A stretch of DNA of 64,000 bases from Diprion similis (GCF_021155765.1 NC_060117.1:6166001-6230000); one strand, 5' to 3'; counted from the stretch's first letter, positions 12,000-24,691 are shown. Made by a program: numbers and translations. Notes: generated by a model from the letters alone, not told the origin.

Positions 12000-13282
12000 A
12001 TGTATATACATATGTATTAAAGACGTGATAATCCGTTGCTGTTGCAAATTCACCGTATAATATAATCTCGTTTTTTATATGGGGTATTCCACGCCAATTC
12101 GACCGGTGTTAAACCCCGACGATCTCAAAATCGTTTCACATATTTTTTTCCAACATTCTAGTCGGTAAAAAACGTGGCTTGAATTTTTTTTTTTTTTTTA
12201 TCAAAAAGTTAATTTTTTTTTCATCAATATTCGAAGTCGATCGCGAATGCCCGTTTTTTTTTTTTTTTTTTTTTTTTTAATTTTCACAAAAATTTGAAAA
12301 AATCTAGTGAATCACACGAACCACCACCCCCCCCCCCCCCTGTTAAGGAAAACGTGGGCCAACTTTTTATTCCGTTTTTTTTTTCGGCACCTAATTCGAA
12401 ATTTTGAAATTTTTTAACTTGAAATTATCTTTATTAACTTAAGTGGCGCATCATCGAATTGGTGATGATCTTATCGGTTTTTTATCGCACATGTTAAGCA
12501 CAACTTAATTAGTACAAATTCATCACCGTTATGCTCTGTTCACGTCAGTTTTAAATTCAAGAGAATAAAATGCTGCAAGTTTTGTGCCGAGGTATGTACA
12601 ATAACCGATTCGTGTACACACCTAAATTTGTACCTTTAATTGACTCAGAAAAAAATTCGAGGAATCTAAATTGAGAATGCGATATACCGATCTCATGGTT
12701 GAATCTTGGTTGAAGCTGTGTAGCACGGAATTCCCGAAATTTCATCGTTATTTTATGAAAGCAGGAATAATCACTCGACGATTGGCTCGCGGAATTCAAA
12801 ATTGGAAATAACGATGACGTGTACAAAAATTTTTTTTTTTTTTTTTCTGGGTGGCTCATTTTTTAACTTCTTTCTTTCTTTTTTTTTTCATTTTTCGTTT
12901 AAGATGCTCTAGTCGAAAAATTTTACAATCGACAAATATATTGAATATGTGATAATAATTGCACTGCAATGTTAAGTTAGTAGCGTGAATTTAATTCATT
13001 ATACATATATATAGGTATATATAATATCTATAAGCAGATGATTTTTAATTATGCCCGAAGTAATAAATTTTCACTTTCGTCCTCGTTAATTTCTATAAAT
13101 TATTAAGGAATTGTCGTGTTGAGAACAAACAAAAAATATACGTATACATATATTTATATATAGAGACAAATTTATTTCCGTTAATTATACCCGTTTCATT
13201 GTATTTACGATTGTTGTTGTTGTTGTTATTATTATTATTATTATTATCACTTATCTAGCAATTTTTTTTTAACACATCAACA
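12000..13282. other. Upstream region of the DnaJ gene
   Basis: AT-rich DNA with poly-T runs and a C homopolymer near 12,327. No gene recognised. A block starting GGGGTATTCCACGCC near 12,081 looks like dispersed-repeat sequence but has no visible partner end. Confidence 0.35.
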
Positions 13283-13310
13283 GGTGGTTGCCTAAGAATT
13301 AACTGTTGCG

Positions 13311-16300
13311 ATGGTTGACTATTACCGGATCCTCGACGTCTCACGAAGTGCCACTGGAGCCGATATAAAAAAAGCGTGAGTATATATATATATATATATA
13401 TGTATCGTATATTTCTATGTACCGTTGATTAAATTTTTTTTTTTTTTTTTTTATATATATATGTATATATAAATTTTTTTTTAACCATTCAATAGCGATA
13501 TTTCACCCTTTCATTTTCATTTCGTTTTTTTTTCCGTCACGGTCTTTATCTTTCAGCCGGCAATTATCGATCGTCATTGAGAAACGAAGATATTTAAATA
13601 ATTCTCATTTCTTAACTACGTACGACTAAAGACAATTCTGGAAATTTCTTGAATCATTATAATTATCTTCTTTTCTTTATTTTTTTTATCTTGAATTGTT
13701 ATCGAAATAACGTGATTGTTACACACACCCCCCCCCCCTCTCCGACGTCCATTCATCAAACTTTTATTCGACGAAAATAATTGAAAAATCATTTTGAACG
13801 GGAAAATTGTGCTGAAATTTTACGAAGGCTCGAATATCCGAGAGAAATCGAAATCAGACTAACTGTAAATAAAAAAAAAAAAAAAGTAATTCTAAATATT
13901 TCTACGTGTTTATAATATTTCTAAAACTATCACCATCCATTCCAATGACTAAGAAATTACGTTTTTTATTTTTATTCAAATACAGCTCCTTTTAATTAAT
14001 AATTGATTTTGATTTTTTGAACTGATTGCGAAACAGTATTTTTTTTTCAATTTGTCGAAATTTAATTATTAATCTTTGAATAAAAACTGTGCACTTCCCG
14101 TTATAAATAATTTTTCGTACACTTTTAAAAATTCATAACAAAATAGCTTCGTTTTTTCTGATTTTATAAATCTATACTTATATATACTTACTCAGCGCTT
14201 CTGGAAAAAATAAGAATTGGGTATATAGAGTGTTGAGGATAAAAACGAATTTATATACATATATAGAAACCACTGACGGAAATACATAGTGAACATTTGA
14301 CTAACTGTGATCTCTCGACCGCATAGTGATGCATTTATTATTCATACCGTCTCGGATGATCTTCCGTGTGATAAAACCCGAACATCCAGGCTCTCTTACG
14401 GAGGGCTCTGACCCGTTTCACGGCCACCGAATAGTCATAGAGAAATCAGAACCAGAAATAAACTTTTCCATAACTGTTACGTACGATTCTGGTTTAAAAA
14501 AAAAAAAAAAAAGAAAAAAAAAATGGAAAATGAAAAATGGAAAAAAATAAATAATCCGGTAATGTAAACTACGGAATTTCTATCGTACATGTGAAATATC
14601 TATATCTATATGATATTATACCGTGTGTCTATGAGGAAAGAGTGCACAATCGTTCGAATTTTATTGGCTAATAGTTATCGCCTGATTCAGCAGCCGACGC
14701 AATACCAATCTAGACTGTTAGAAAATGTCTCTAGGGGCCCACAGCTAACGGTGGGCTTCTAGGGATATTTTCAAATTTTATTGGCAGACAGTTACCGTCT
14801 GATTGAGCAAAAAATGTTCCTAGGAGTCTACAGCTAACGGTGGGATTCTAGGGACATTTTTAAGTTTTATTTGCCGACAGTTATCGCTTAATTTAGCAAA
14901 AAATGTCCCTAGGAGTCTACCGTTAGCTGTGGGCTCCTAGGGACATTTTCTAACTGCCGCGATTGGTATTGCGTGAGGTGTTAAATCAGGCGGTAACTGA
15001 TTTAAAGAAGAAGTTTCTAGAAAATTTCAATAAAGCATCTATAGTTCTAGTGACGGTTTGAATTAGATTCTTGAAATTACCAGAAAATACGGAACAAGTA
15101 ACTTTTTGGTATGATTATAGTTGTTATTATTATGCATTTTCTGGTCAGTGGCAATGTTAAATCTGATTGTTTAGTTCGATGCAATTTTTCAGTTGAATAT
15201 CGGCTTTAATATCAATGTATTATTAAAGTAGCAGTAAATAATCGCAAAAGTTACGTTAAAATATGGTTGAAAAGTAACAATAATCGAAAAAATAAGCTCA
15301 TTTTCATTTTGTATCCAGAGTTATGTTTTTCGCTTATGGTGAAAAATGAAAATTAATAATCTTAAGCTCAAAAGAGTCGAGAATTTCCAAATTACATAAC
15401 GAATTTTGCAATAATTATACAATTCACGATCGTAATCAATCGTAATGTGAAAGTCGAAGATTAAATTATTATATTAGGAATGCCGAAGCGCTAATACCAA
15501 GGGTACATTGTATAAAACCTGTTTCGTTTTCAACGCTCGGATTCAACGTCCCGAAACTTGATATTTGAGCTTCGCTTTGAATTCCGCTTGAAAACAGTTT
15601 TTTTTTTTTTTTATATACATATATTATTTCATAATTAAATTTATTAGATACCAGTTTTAAAAAAACTAAAAAAATATTTTTCTTAGCTAAGAGCTGTGGG
15701 ATATGTTTTGTTTTTTAAACTCAAATACTTAGTTAATTATCGTGAGTATTCGGTGTAATATTTTGAAAATTCTATCGTAACTCGGATATTATATTGTAAA
15801 GTAAAGTTTCTACTTTTGTGTATTTTTAGCAATGTTTTATCGTTCCGTTTGATTTCCTTTCCTCACCTTGATTACGATTTATTGTGCAAGAAGTTTGGGT
15901 CCTTGATTATCGATAAATATTACCGATCACTTTTGTATTAACTTCTTTACCGAGGGAGTTGCCTTTCTTATCGACAGATGATACAACAGTTTTGCCTGCG
16001 CGCGCCGATTCGATCGGTTCTACTTCATTGATAAGAATAAGGCAGCTGCGTGATAAGTTAATAGATTTCTCTTGTACTGAAACTTTTTTATTTTGTTTCT
16101 CCTAATGGCTTATGTCGTTCGAATTGAAAAAAAAATTCATTTACTCGATGTGTATGAATAGTTAATTTTATTTAAGTTTACTGAAATAATTTCATAATAT
16201 ATTAATATTGTTACAGATACAGAAAATTAGCACTAAAATGGCATCCCGACAAGAATCCAGAAAATTTAGACGAATCAAACAAAAAGTTCAAGGAGATCTC

Positions 16301-19300
16301 GGAAGCTTACGAAGTTTTAATCGATGGTAATATTTTTATATCTTTATAAAATTTTATTCAAACTATAATTAATTATTACGAAGATCTTATTACTTGTATG
16401 AAATATATTTCATATTTCACGGCTATCAAGAGTCACTCGCTTGGCATGTAATTTACGTTATAATTTGTCTTGTCACTATAGTCATTTAATTTATTATATA
16501 TTACTGTACAGCTAATGTGATCGTTTCGATAAATCTCTTTGTACAAGTAGAAGTAAAAGATTCTGTAAAGTACATCCTCATTTCGATATGAATATCAATG
16601 TGTAATCGAATTTCGGTAACTGCCTAAACTGTCACAACAGCTTCATCCAAAACAAGCTTTGCGCATTTAGTCATAGCACATCCATCGCTGGTAGATTTGG
16701 CACAACTATAAAAAAAAAACAAAAAAAAAAAAAAACTTTGCAACATCATCCATGTGCACTTTAATAAAAATTTTATTTTGTTAATTAGTCAACGTTCACT
16801 CATTTATCAAATTCTAGGCAGCCTTCGGAGATGGTCATTATAAATTTTAATTACACCGACTCCGGATAGCGAGACGTTTTTTTTTTTTTTTTTTTTTTTT
16901 CATCATTTTTCATTTTTCTTCGCCGTTCCTTCGTCGAGATAAGGCTAAGAAATCAGTGTACTACAATGATCGAAAGAATTCCGTTTCAATTATTTGTTCA
17001 AATTTTTTGCTCAAACCTGCGACACTCTCGGAAAAAGGATCCTCAAATTTTGCAACTTCTTTTCTCTCGGTACGATTCTATAATTTTCGTAGCTCCTTAT
17101 TCCACTGGTTGTATGTACATAGGATCCTCGTTAGAATTGAAATTAAAAGAAAGAAAGAAAAAAAAAAAAAAAAAAAACAAAAAAAATTACAATGACAAAT
17201 TACTGCATGGTTGTGATAAAACATGTGTCTCTGGTGACATAAGTACCAAGTATGTAATACGTAATACGAAACTTGAATTGAAAAAGAAAAAAAAAAAAAA
17301 AATAATAATATCGGAAGTAATCGAGGAACAATTCAGTTAAAATTAGTAAACAACGGTTTTTTTTTTTTTTTATCACATTCGCATAATTTACTCAGTATAA
17401 TCGTTTTTAATTATACCCTGATTATTGAAATACTAACAGATTAATTAAATCGTACATTTATATATTGAACGTATAGTCTGTTGTTTATGTATAAATTAAT
17501 TGATAAGATACAACCGCGTGGTTTTATAGGTTTCATGTTTATTTTAACGTCTCTCTTTTTTTTCTTTTTTTTTTTTTTTTTTTTTTTTGTTTCGAAGGAA
17601 ATCAAGTTTCCGTTTTGAATCATGTGTACAATGCTTTTGTATAAAATCAATCGAGTCGAATCGACGAGAGAGAGAGAGAGAGAGAGAGAAAAAAAAAAAA
17701 AAAAAAAAACCACCTCTGTTTGTTCCCGGATTGTGATGTGACCTGATATTGGTATCCAGATGCGAAAAGAAGAACGTACGATCAGCGATTGTATCAGAAG
17801 GCGTCATCAAGGCCAGGCCGTGGATTCACCTTCAGGACTTTCTTTGACTCTCCTTTCCAGCGATATTTTGGTACCATTGATAAAACAAAAAAAAACAAAA
17901 AAAAAAAAAAACACACACACCTTAAGAGTGTCTCCAGAATAAGAGATCCCTGAAACATCGTCTTCCCATCAAATGATATATATCTATATACACATACACC
18001 TATATTGCTAATGCTAAAACTGGTTTCTCAGCCGTCATTATTATTCAGCCTATGGTAAAATTCGAGTTTTTAGGTGCTGCTGCTGATTGTACAATTTTAA
18101 TTTTTTTTTTTTTTTTTGTTTGGTTTTTTCTGCCTTTTTTTTTCATCCAAATCTTCATTACAAAAATATACTGTATATATTGCCTGCACAGAAATTTTCA
18201 AGTTATATTTCAACTCCAAATATTTTTATCTGTAAACTCTACGACGGTATTCATAAAACAAAAATTGATATTAATTTTCCACCCATGAGTTTTGTTTTTT
18301 GTTTTTTCTTATGTTTTACAAAAAAAATCATGGATTTTTCTCGTAAAAAATGAGTATAAAAAAGATAAAAAAAAATTTATTTTTGTTTATTACCAGAATT
18401 TCAAAGGAGAGTTTTTGCAAAAAATATTCATTCTAAGGTTCTACAGAAATTTTTTGGGACGGGTGGGAAAAATAATACCAATTAAATTTTTCTTGCTTAC
18501 TTTAAAATCATGTTGAAAGCGTCTTGTCTAGAATCACTTCGACATCATTTGAAACTAGATTATATTTCTTCAAATTTTAATTGAATATATTCATTTTGTA
18601 TACAAAATATTGCGTAGGCCGATCAAAAAGTTTTACTCTAGTATTATTTTAACGGGAATTCCTTCCACCAAATAATCCAACGGTCGTTACCAGAGAGGCA
18701 CCCCATCACAACTAGCAACCTTGCCTTCTAACAAAACTGCGCTGCCTGCATTTTCGCTTTTTGGATGAGATGAAGTGATTTTTTATTAATGTGTGTGACT
18801 GAAACCAAAGAGAAGTTTTCCTGTAACCCATATTAAAACGGAACGCAACTTACAAGAAGAATTAAATGCTTTTCATCGATCTCAACGTTAAACTGTTTGT
18901 AAAAAATCATCTCACGTACACAATGGTACTGGACTACCAATTTATCAATCTCCAAACCCCATCGTCGTCGTCTACTAACAGCCCGCAACCTGCATTTGCT
19001 TTTGGATTCGGAGTGAACAAGCCGCTATAAGAACTGCATGTAAACATAGTTTTTCTTGTGTTTATTTTTATAGAAAAGAAAAGACGCGTCTACGATCAGT
19101 TCGGAAAGGAAGGTCTTCACATGCCTCCCGGCAGTAAAAGGCGTCACGAGGATGAATTCGACAGACAATTTGGCGGTCCGTTTGTTTTCAGAGATCCTGA
19201 AGATGTGTTTAGAGAATTCTTTGGCGGAACACCATTCGAGGATCTATTTGCTGGTAATTACTAATCACATAATTTAACCAATTTAAACATCTATAATTTC

Positions 19301-20684
19301 TCCTTCGTTGTTATATATTTCTTAATAATTTGCCATTTTTTTCATAACTCTGGAAATTGTTAAGAATTATTCAACATGTTCTGGTTTTGCGCAGAAAAAA
19401 AAAAACCAGTAATACTTGATTCACTTTCTCTAATATCTTTGTAAGGATTTTCAATGCGATATACATTGTATTGTAATCGATATTTTCACTCTTAAGGTTT
19501 TCACGGGGGCGGCACACGTCGCGGACTTAACAGACACAGTCATCCGAGCAACAACAGCCTAAGCGCACCGTTCTTTGGACCACTGGGACTCAGTTTGGGA
19601 CCACATTTGCAGGATGTACTCGGAGCCAGAGACGGTAGTTTCACATCGTTTAGTACATTTAACAGTAGCTTCGGCGGGCCGAGCGGTGGAGCAGCTGTGA
19701 AGAGGACGAGTACATCGACGAGGTTCATCAATGGAAAAAAGATAACAACGAAAAAGCAAGTATTTCCGTACAACGGAAACCCAATAACTTTACATATGAG
19801 ATTTTTGTTGAGCATTATATTTGTAATCAACTATCGAAGTGGAAAAATTACTGGCGATAACCTTATTAGCTGATTCTCTGCTAATGGAAAGTATTGTTTC
19901 TAAATTTTTTACAGAGTATGCGAGAATGGGAGAGAAACGATAATGTCCTACGAGAACGACGTGTTGAAGTCAAAGACAGTGAACGGCGTACCACAATCTA
20001 TAACGTACAGTTAAATTGAATATTCCCCATTCGTTAGATCTCTGTCCAACGGTTGCACAAACTCCCCTCCCCCTCACCTGAATCATTAATTAAAAAATTT
20101 AATAACCACCCTCACTGATGTATTAAGTTATAATACCATTCTTGCTGTTAACAATAATGTGGCAATGTTTGAGCATTGCAAGACGTCACGCAGTATTAAT
20201 CCAATTATTAGGATGATTTTCATCCGTATCCCAAAGCCATTTTGAGGCGAAAGTCTGGAGTTCTTTGTGTTCCTCTGATTTTTTACCAACTAAACATATC
20301 ATATCGCTCTCAGACTAATAATTTTAAGCGTCGAACTTAATATTATAATACGGAGATGCATACTAACAACACTTATTGACCAATCTTGCAATGTAAGAAC
20401 ATCACTTTCCTTCGGCTTGGAATTAAAAACTTGCGGTGTTATTTGTGTCGAACGTTTTTGGTCGTTTTGCAAAGAATACAAAAAACAATTCTTGTCAATG
20501 TCAATATTTTGACAGGTGTGAGGGGCCGTCTACGAGTCGTCGGATTACAGAAGAATCCAAAGGTGCAAGTTTCAATCATAATATAAATCAAGATTCGTCA
20601 AAGTATTCGAATGATTTGAAATCCAAGAAGAAATCGCCGATAACTTCATGTTTGAATATGAGAGCACAGAAAAATAAAAAATGA
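13311..20684 (+). CDS. mrj: DnaJ/Hsp40 co-chaperone, DNAJB6/Mrj type, alternatively spliced
   Basis: Seen: exons 13311-13375, 16217-16326, 19074-19253, 19497-19755 and 19915-20014 join in phase to 237 aa. The N-terminus ([20 protein letters not shown]) is a J domain; the HPD tripeptide that stimulates Hsp70 ATPase is encoded in exon 2 within [13 protein letters not shown], and exon 2 ends SEAYEVLID. Exon 3 supplies [13 protein letters not shown] and a Phe/Gly-rich segment ([20 protein letters not shown]). Exon 4 has Ser/Thr clusters ([20 protein letters not shown]). The end, CENGRET then [13 protein letters not shown], matches the DNAJB6 C-terminal domain. Known for the family: an Hsp70 partner that suppresses aggregation of polyglutamine and amyloid proteins, in cytosol and nucleus. 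The ATG at 13311 follows a good acceptor at 13,281-13,282, so an untranslated first exon lies upstream. An alternative exon 3 and alternative last exon are listed separately. Intron 1 holds a triple-hairpin repeat. Confidence 0.92.
14661..14999. repeat. Triple-hairpin inverted repeat in DnaJ intron 1
   Basis: Three stem-loops lie in a row near 14,726-14,766, 14,814-14,857 and 14,903-14,947. Each has a CTAGGG-type stem around a short loop and follows a TTATTGGC/TTATTTGCC lead-in. The outer sequences are inverted repeats: ACGCAATACCAATC on the left is answered by GATTGGTATTGCGT on the right. The loop reads AGCTAACG in hairpins 1 and 2 and CGTTAGCT in hairpin 3. It is most likely a foldback MITE with an internal duplication. 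No target duplication was identified. Confidence 0.7.
17665..17689. repeat. (GA)n microsatellite
   Basis: GA dinucleotides followed by about 20 A, lying 70 bases upstream of the alternative DnaJ exon 3. Confidence 0.9.
17760..17870 (+). CDS. mrj: Alternative exon 3 of the DnaJ gene
   Basis: Seen: after a CAG acceptor, 111 bases read phase 1 to phase 1 and encode (D)[32 protein letters not shown] and QRYF, then a GTACCA donor. Joined to exon 2 it gives [18 protein letters not shown], the same J-domain continuation that the downstream exon (19,074) gives as EKKRRVYDQ. Both exons have the same phases, so either can be used without a frame change; using both would duplicate the KRRxYDQ segment. 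Using this exon in place of the usual one predicts a 214-aa protein lacking the GKEGL/FREFFGG segment. The donor and the polypyrimidine tract are weaker than those of the main exon. Confidence 0.7.
20516..20684 (+). CDS. mrj: Alternative last exon of the DnaJ gene, lysine-rich tail
   Basis: Seen: a TTGACAG acceptor at 20,515 opens a frame running to TGA at 20,682-20,684. A possible donor, AC|GTACAG, lies 10 bases before the stop of the standard last exon (exon end 20,004). The phases match and replace the last residues with [16 protein letters not shown] and a basic end containing [10 protein letters not shown] and MRAQKNKK, giving 290 aa. Known for the family: vertebrate DNAJB6 has a long isoform whose lysine-rich tail directs it to the nucleus. 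A similar role here is inference. Confidence 0.55.
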
Positions 20685-22632
20685 GTAACCAACGTCTGCC
20701 AATATACCTATTTAGTTCATAGAGTTGTCTATAAATTTCCGTGTCTCTATAATAATTATATATTATCCAAAAGATGAATTGAAATTGACGTTAATTGTTT
20801 ACATTTCAATTTTCATCTTATTCTTGTTTGGTTACGAAGCGGGCAATCAGGGAAAGTTGAAGTTTAGCAAAAGTAAAGAATAAAAATTATTAAAGTTTTG
20901 TTTGAGAAAACGATGGTGAAAAATATTTGAATGAAATTCTGAATAAGGAATATTCGAATTGAAATGAAATTGCACGATGTCATCCGAGCTTGACATATCC
21001 GTAGTAATGAAATTGTAGAAACCGCGACGTATTTCTAGAATAAAATTGAAAAGCTAGTATAATTTGTAGAGAACGAACAAAAAAGAAAGAAACAAACAAG
21101 TGACAAGAAATTGTCTGAAAAAAAAAAAAAAAATGATACATCGATATTTATCTGCATACAGATTGCTGTTACGTATGATGAGTATCGATTTGATGAATAA
21201 TTGTTTGTTAGACGTTGGCAATGTTGCTAGATAAAATAAAAATTGAATCTATGAGAACAGCCTATGCCGTTAAACGAATTATAGCCAATGCTACGAATAT
21301 AGTAAGAATGAAACTAATTTATAACGATTAAAGAAGAAAAAAAAAAAAAAAAAAAGAAACAAACAAACAAATGTATCGAAAGAACGTATGTTGTTGTAAT
21401 GAACTTCGCGACGCTCTAACCACACTACACATATATTATAAGTTACACATAATGAAATAACACCCATTCTAATTTTAAATATCCTACGTTATAATATCTA
21501 GATAAATATTCAAATAAATTATTCTTAATTATTTTGTTAAGGAAGGTAAATTTTAATCGTGAAAATCATTCGTTCGGTGTGTGCGTCAGGTATAAATGAT
21601 GATACAAAATAAAGCGAGTATCCCTTATTCTTAGCTTATATAATTAAAAATCCAAGCCCAGTCTGCCCTTTAAAACTGTATCGCCCACTGTACGTTTTTC
21701 TTAAGCAATTAATTGACTACGTATGTGTATATAATGATAAGACAAAAATGTTAAGCTTCTGAAAAATACACTACCATTATTCACTATTATTATCCTTTCA
21801 TTAACAAATAATGCGAGTTTTAAAAGAATACGTAAAAATTCTTTCTACGGAAATGTTCGACATGAAACGAAATTTAATTCAAAGTCTACGGCCCGATGTA
21901 AAATCCTTTGTTTAGAATTTGAAAGTTCAGAAAAAATTTTATTTGCACCCTATACTGATCGCCATATTTTTTCCAACCTGTTTCCGGTACTCTGGCATTA
22001 TAATGTTAATAATTGTTGAAACAGCGGTAATTAATTTCCACCCTAAAAACGAATCTATATTACAACTGTTGGCAATTTCGAAAGTATCCTCGAATGTCGT
22101 AACGATTTAATGCGTATTTCGGTTAACAAAGGTGATAATGATTCACAATATCATCAGCGAGTGTAAATCATCTTTTATTAAATCATTTTTAGAACCCCAT
22201 AATAAATATAATAGGTAATATATTTAAGTATATTTCGGTTTGTTACATAACGTTGACGTAACGTTTAATTTATAACATTATGCGTGTTATAATTTAACCC
22301 TTTCTACTTGGTATTAGGCATGGTAACTATCAAAACATACCATATACATATTGCACAATTTTAAATACGAAACATTTCCATACGGATTATGTAAATGATC
22401 CGCGAAATAAATAGTGAGAGTTTTGAATTGATAACAGCTCTAGCTGGGGTTCAATAATTATGCGGACATATTATTTGTGCGTTGCGTGAAATGTTTGTTT
22501 GTGTTTTACAAGTGTTTTTTCATTTGTTAAAAAAACAAAAAAAAAAAAAAAAAGTGAAAAAAGTAACAAAAGAAGAAATTGACATCCAACTATGTAGATA
22601 ACGCATAATTTTATAGAAAAAAAAAAAAGGTT
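20685..22632. other. 3' untranslated and intergenic DNA between DnaJ and ACBP genes
   Basis: The two genes converge here. AATAAA polyadenylation-type hexamers occur at about 20,879 and 21,607 for the + strand DnaJ transcript. On the - strand an AATAAA overlaps the stop codon of the first acyl-CoA-binding protein. No other exon was recognised. Confidence 0.45.
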
Positions 22633-24691
22633 TTATTTTTTGCCAATAGAAGCGACAAGCGATGCGACTTTGGCGATGTATTTTTCCTTGGCTTCGTCCT
22701 GACTCATTCCTTTTTTCTGTTCCCAAGCATCCCACTTCGCTTTTCCTTTGAAATCAAGCATGCCTGGTCGGGCTGAAAATTTTTGAGAAATTATATAAAG
22801 TGTAGTAACTATTTCTTAAAACACAATTCATGACAGAGCAAATGCGTTATTTTTGAGATTATATCTATTCAAAATTTCGAACAGTTTAATGGTGGCGGTA
22901 AATATCGAGGTACATACATATACTACACTAACTAGGTCGTATTTAATTATAAAAACTGTTTTTGATCGCATATTTTACTCTACGCGAATTTAATATCACG
23001 AAATGGAGGTCTAACAGCTTGCACGATCGTTTCTGTACCTTGATAATTGGTATAAATGCCTATTTAATACGATCAGCTGATTACTGGCGCCGACGCCATA
23101 TTGTACTTAGGTACAGGTATAGGTCCTGGAAAATGTACAGAGCTTAGATAGATTCTGACACGTTCGATATCCCTGGAATTTTCCGACCTACGATGTTGGT
23201 TGAGCACCGTTTGCACTACCGGGCGTGCGCTGCAGATTCTTTTTTGTTTTGCGCGCAGTCGGTAGAGCAGTAGTCATCCAACACCGTATTCGGGTTCCTA
23301 GGGATATCGAACGTTTTAGCATCTACCTAAACTCTAGGTACTTTGCAACATTAAATATAAATAGGCTTTGAGCCGTTGTTTTTTCTGTTTTTTTTTTTTT
23401 ACTTCTGATTTAGAATTTATGTCGAATTTTCGTAAGCCACAATTATTTGTGATTTACTTAACATCTGCGAGAATTTTCTCGCAGTTATTCCCGAATAATG
23501 AATGATTCTTGTTGCATGAGAATTGTCAGATACCTTACACACACAGTTAATGAGTTGACTATCGTTTTAGCATGAATTGTAGAATCGAAGTCTATTCGTT
23601 GCTTTCATACTTCCAGCATATTAATCGCTCACGATTAGCGATAGTGTATACGGAGTTGAATTAAATTTTTGGAATAATTGAAAATATCAAAGCATCGAGT
23701 AGATCCATGGACTTAAATATTGGCGGGAATAAAATCAGTTTTTAAATTGTATTCGTAATGTAATTACTTGTATTGATGTCACCAACGCTTGCCTGTTTGA
23801 ACAAGGCGTAAATTTCCAAAAGATCAGCATCGGCAGGCTGAGAAGCCAATTCGGTGACTTCTTTAGCAGCTGCATTAAATTTCTGTGGAGTTGAATCATG
23901 AGATTGCGATTAATTAGTGAAACTTCAGCTGGCCTTTAATTGTTCCAATATTATTAGCATGCCTTAAACATTATTCACAACGTTTCTCATTTCAAATCAA
24001 GGTTCAACAACGTTTCGCATTATCATTCGCATCTTTATGTATCATTTCCATGACCATTTTTTTTTTTTTTTTCCGTACGCGTTCATTAAACTCGCCTCAA
24101 AGGTCACATTGAGTTAAATTATACGTGACTAAAAATACCCGCATTTATCGTTAGTCTCCAACATATTTTTTTTATCGCGTAAAATACCCGAAGAGAATGT
24201 TGAGTCTAATACTTGCGATAAAAATGGAATGATAAGTTGACCAATCGCAGGTAAAAGAAATTTTTTGTGACAATTATGGGTAGATATTTTTGCCTCCGGC
24301 TTTAAATTTATCTTTCTCCAGATAAACTTCTTGACCGGCAATCTGATTAGGAGTTAAGTTAATGATAGTCATTTAACTGGAGAGTAAGTTTTAGTCAAAA
24401 GGAGAATCCAAAGAGAAAAAAAACATCACTGGTTAGAAAAAATTCAAACGGTATTATTTTGAAAACTAATCGAATGTGTGATATATATATATAAATAACA
24501 GATGTATCGATTACTACGAGGTTGAAGTTAGTAACGTTACAAAACAAAACGTTGAGAAAAAATCATTTATTTTCTTATTTTTACAACGAAAATTGCGAAA
24601 CAACGGTTTTATATCAGCATCAATTGTTTCGATAACGTTACCAACTTCAACATGCTCTGCTGCAAAGGTAGCTTACCTCGTCTAAAGACAT
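22633..24691 (-). CDS. Acyl-CoA-binding protein 1 (ACBP/DBI family)
   Basis: Seen: exons 24691-24677 (MSLDE), 23882-23768 and 22772-22633 join in phase to 89 aa with GT-AG introns. The protein has the single ACBP domain of four helices: [18 protein letters not shown] (helix 1), [18 protein letters not shown] (helix 2), [20 protein letters not shown] (loop and helix 3), then [19 protein letters not shown]. Family ligand contacts are present: Tyr30, Lys34, Lys56 and Tyr75; Phe33 replaces the Tyr often found there. Known role: a cytosolic carrier binding long-chain acyl-CoA esters and feeding lipid synthesis and oxidation. Length is normal (about 87). A foldback element lies in intron 2 and a small MITE in intron 1. 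A tandem paralogue follows at 26,324-28,634. Confidence 0.95.
23110..23370. mobile_element. Foldback repeat in intron 2 of ACBP 1
   Basis: ACGTTCGATATCCCT (from 23,160) is mirrored by AGGGATATCGAACGT (ending 23,314). The outer arms continue imperfectly for about 45 bases each side (AGCTTAGATAGATTCTG versus TAGCATCTACCTAAACT). The loop is GC-richer than the surrounding intron. Ends and target duplication are not precisely defined. Confidence 0.55.
24521..24651. mobile_element. Small MITE in intron 1 of ACBP 1
   Basis: GTTGAAGTTAGTAACGTTA (24,521-24,539) is mirrored at 18 of 19 bases by TAACGTTACCAACTTCAAC (24,633-24,651). The 131-bp element ends only 25 bases from the exon 1 donor. A related end lies near 7928. 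Confidence 0.65.

Noticed and set aside
18615..19040. Mariner-like start TAGGCCGATCAAAAAG in DnaJ intron 3
   Set aside because: No matching right end and no transposase motif were found; at most an old 5' fragment.
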